This document shows, in pieces, positions 5,536 to 7,455 of a stretch of DNA of 7,455 nucleotides. Made by a program: the position numbers and the translations under genes. The notes beneath the pieces were generated by a model, which worked only from the letters and a program-made list of their open reading frames with translations, made no database searches and had not been told where the DNA came from. How positions within the stretch are numbered: the stretch's first letter is position 1; every line of letters begins with the position of its first letter. Source of the stretch: Bacteroidota bacterium. GTDB lineage: Bacteria; Bacteroidota; Bacteroidia; Bacteroidales; VadinHA17. The DNA lies in the NCBI GenBank assembly GCA_030642585.1, contig DAOWNN010000108.1, positions 1 to 7,455 of the forward strand, in the 5' to 3' direction.

Positions 5536-7455
5536 TTATAGGTTTAAAAATTTACCTCCCTGATAAACCAAAAAAGACATGATCCAGGCCAGTGAAGTGG
5601 TATAGAACATTGTAAATAGAGCCCATTTCCAGCTTCCGGATTCTTTTTGTATTGTTACAATTACAGCAATACATGGAAAATATAGTAAGATAAATACGAG
5701 ATAGGAAAGGCCAACAAGTGGAGAAAAAACTGTTTGTCCTTTTCTGGGACCTGAAGTATATCTTTCTGATTTTAGATTTTGGATCAAGGTTTCGGATCGT
5801 TTCTGATTTCCTTCTCCACCCTGGTATAAAACTCCCATGGTGCTAACTACTACTTCCTTGGCTGCTATTCCGGTAAGAACACTAACACTCATTTTCCAAT
5901 CAAACCCCAGGGGGCTCATAAGCGGTTCCATAAAGTGGCCTATCTTACCAATGTATGAGTACTCAAGAGAATGTAATGCCATATTACTTGAAGACTTTTT
6001 GTCAGAAATTTCAAAATCTGATTGACCTTCTGAATCATTCAAGGTAACCTGAATCTCCTGACTTAATTTCTTATCAGCGGGATTTCCATTGTTTCTTGGG
6101 TAGTAACTTAAACCCCAGATTAGAATAGAGGCAATGAAAATAATACCTCCCATTTTTTTTAAATACTGACCTCCATTACTCCACATATGAATTAATGTAG
6201 TGCGAATGGTAGGGATTCGATAAGGTGGAAGTTCCATTACAAATGGAACTTCTTCAGATTTAAAGATGGTCTTATTAAAGAGTATGGCAATTAATGCGGC
6301 AATTATTATTCCCAGAGCATACAATGAAAACAGCACCACTCCTGGATTTTCAGGAAAAAATGCACCTATAATAAGAATATATACCGGTAATCTGGCACTG
6401 CAAGACATAAAAGGATTAATAAGCATGGTGAGAAGGCGGTTGTTCCGGTTTTTAATTGTTCTGCTTGCCATAATTGCAGGGACATTACATCCAAAGCCCA
6501 TTATGAGGGGGATAAATGATCGTCCGTGCAGACCTATTTTATGCATAATTTTATCCATAATAAATGCTGCCCTGGCCATATATCCGGTATCCTCCATCAG
6601 GGAAATGAAGAAGAATAGAATTAATATGTTTGGTAGAAATATAATGACACTTCCCACTCCTCCAATGATTCCATCAACAAGCAGGTCAGTAAGAGGTCCT
6701 GGTTTAAGGATATTGTCAAGTAATGAAGAAATAAGAAATACCAGTTGGTCAAGCCATTGCATTGGGTATTTGCCAATTTCAAAAGTCGAATAAAAAGTGA
6801 GAAACAATATGAAGAGTAAAATGGGAAAACCAAATAGTTTATGGGTCAGAAGCTCATCAATAATTTCAGAATTTTGTCTTTTCAGGATAGGGTTTTTAGT
6901 GTAGGTCTCTTTCAGGGCTCCCGAAATATAGCCATATCTTGCATCTGTTATAAGGGTTTCAGTATCCTCCCTGAGCACTAACTCCAATCTTTCAATTTCC
7001 TCATTTGCAGTAGATTCTACTTCAGGAAAATTATCCCAGGGTGAAAGTGAAAATTTTGCAGCCTTATCTTTTTCAAGAAGTTTAAGAGCATAATATCTTG
7101 AAGAAAACTTGTCGGTTAAAGTTTTGTTTTTCCATATCGCATCCTGTAAAGCATGAATGGATTTTTCAGGTTCTATGCCATAATTTATATGAATATGTCT
7201 TACTGATTCGTCCCTGTCTTCAAAAACATCAATTATTTTATCAAAAAGATTATGAATTCCTTTCCCTTTTGAGGCTACAGTAGGAACAAAAGGAATTCCC
7301 ATCATTTTTCCCAGGGACTCATGATCAAACTTATCACCTGATTTTTCGAGTTCGTCAAACATATTCAAGGCAATAATTACCCTGATATCCATATCTATCA
7401 ACTGGGTACTTAAATAAAGATTTCTTTCAAGGTTTGAGGCATCTACTACATTGAC
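5536..7455 (-). CDS. feoB: Ferrous iron transporter FeoB, 5' end cut by the right edge
   Basis: FeoB imports Fe(II) across the inner membrane. 639 residues are present, and the frame runs open through the right edge (first codons VNVVDASNLERNLYLSTQL), so the true start, the P-loop and the switch regions lie outside; a TTG at 7401 is internal and is not the start. What remains of the G domain includes the guanine-specificity motif NMFD at window residues 31-34 and the G5-like SKGKG at 62-66. A helical linker leads to ARYGYI (172-177). The membrane part has the two gate repeats, with the hallmark GCNVPAI at 322-328 and PFMSCSARLP at 348-357, and KEVVVS at 533-538. A hydrophilic insertion of about 60 residues (about 452-506) separates the halves. 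Further helices run to the C-terminus. The gene is followed after 13 bases by its Cys-rich partner. Whether feoA precedes it cannot be seen. Confidence 0.97.
   Translation of the reverse strand, partial: VNVVDASNLERNLYLSTQLIDMDIRVIIALNMFDELEKSGDKFDHESLGKMMGIPFVPTVASKGKGIHNLFDKIIDVFEDRDESVRHIHINYGIEPEKSIHALQDAIWKNKTLTDKFSSRYYALKLLEKDKAAKFSLSPWDNFPEVESTANEEIERLELVLREDTETLITDARYGYISGALKETYTKNPILKRQNSEIIDELLTHKLFGFPILLFILFLTFYSTFEIGKYPMQWLDQLVFLISSLLDNILKPGPLTDLLVDGIIGGVGSVIIFLPNILILFFFISLMEDTGYMARAAFIMDKIMHKIGLHGRSFIPLIMGFGCNVPAIMASRTIKNRNNRLLTMLINPFMSCSARLPVYILIIGAFFPENPGVVLFSLYALGIIIAALIAILFNKTIFKSEEVPFVMELPPYRIPTIRTTLIHMWSNGGQYLKKMGGIIFIASILIWGLSYYPRNNGNPADKKLSQEIQVTLNDSEGQSDFEISDKKSSSNMALHSLEYSYIGKIGHFMEPLMSPLGFDWKMSVSVLTGIAAKEVVVSTMGVLYQGGEGNQKRSETLIQNLKSERYTSGPRKGQTVFSPLVGLSYLVFILLYFPCIAVIVTIQKESGSWKWALFTMFYTTSLAWIMSFLVYQGGKFLNL

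Noticed and set aside
6266..6793. 175-codon plus-strand open frame opposite feoB
   Set aside because: It is the antisense shadow of the FeoB membrane region, which has full family motifs on the minus strand.
7399..7401. TTG as the feoB start codon
   Set aside because: The frame continues to the window edge with conserved FeoB G-domain residues upstream of it, so the gene is simply cut off.
1..7455. CRISPR array, tRNA or rRNA genes
   Set aside because: No regularly spaced repeats and no recognisable tRNA or rRNA sequence were seen on either strand.

Overview
The window is about 7.5 kb of AT-rich DNA, probably from a member of the Bacteroidota. The reasons are an outer-membrane receptor with an N-terminal carboxypeptidase-regulatory-like domain, a 45-residue Cys-rich FeoB partner, two matches to the Bacteroidota -7 promoter element (TAnnTTTG), and starts without clear Shine-Dalgarno sequences. 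Every well-supported gene is on the minus strand, so transcription runs from the right edge to the left. No genus can be named from this alone.

Layout in the direction of transcription. (1) 7455-5385: the 3' two-thirds or more of feoB, the ferrous-iron transporter, cut by the right edge, followed 13 bases later by a 45-residue FeoB-associated Cys-rich membrane protein. (2) 5211-4681: a lipoprotein with its own candidate promoter, ending in a perfect 9-bp hairpin plus T-tract. (3) 4619-4065: a PepSY-associated three-helix membrane protein whose start lies directly after that hairpin. (4) 4064-3659: a 406-base stretch without an intact gene. It holds palindromes, a large imperfect hairpin and broken protein-like reading frames that look like a mobile-element remnant. 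(5) 3658-199: a DUF456 membrane protein, a His-rich two-helix protein starting on the base after the DUF456 stop codon, and a TonB-dependent receptor with a CxxC motif in its plug. (6) 198-1: palindromic intergenic DNA and perhaps the last 15 codons of a convergent plus-strand gene.

Read together, the genes suggest metal acquisition. The receptor would bring a metal or metal complex across the outer membrane. The His-rich protein offers a periplasmic metal-binding loop, FeoB moves Fe(II) across the inner membrane, and PepSY-type membrane proteins are linked in other bacteria to reductive release of iron from siderophores. Only FeoB's substrate is established by family knowledge. The receptor's cargo and the roles of the His-rich, DUF456 and lipoprotein genes are inference from motifs and proximity.
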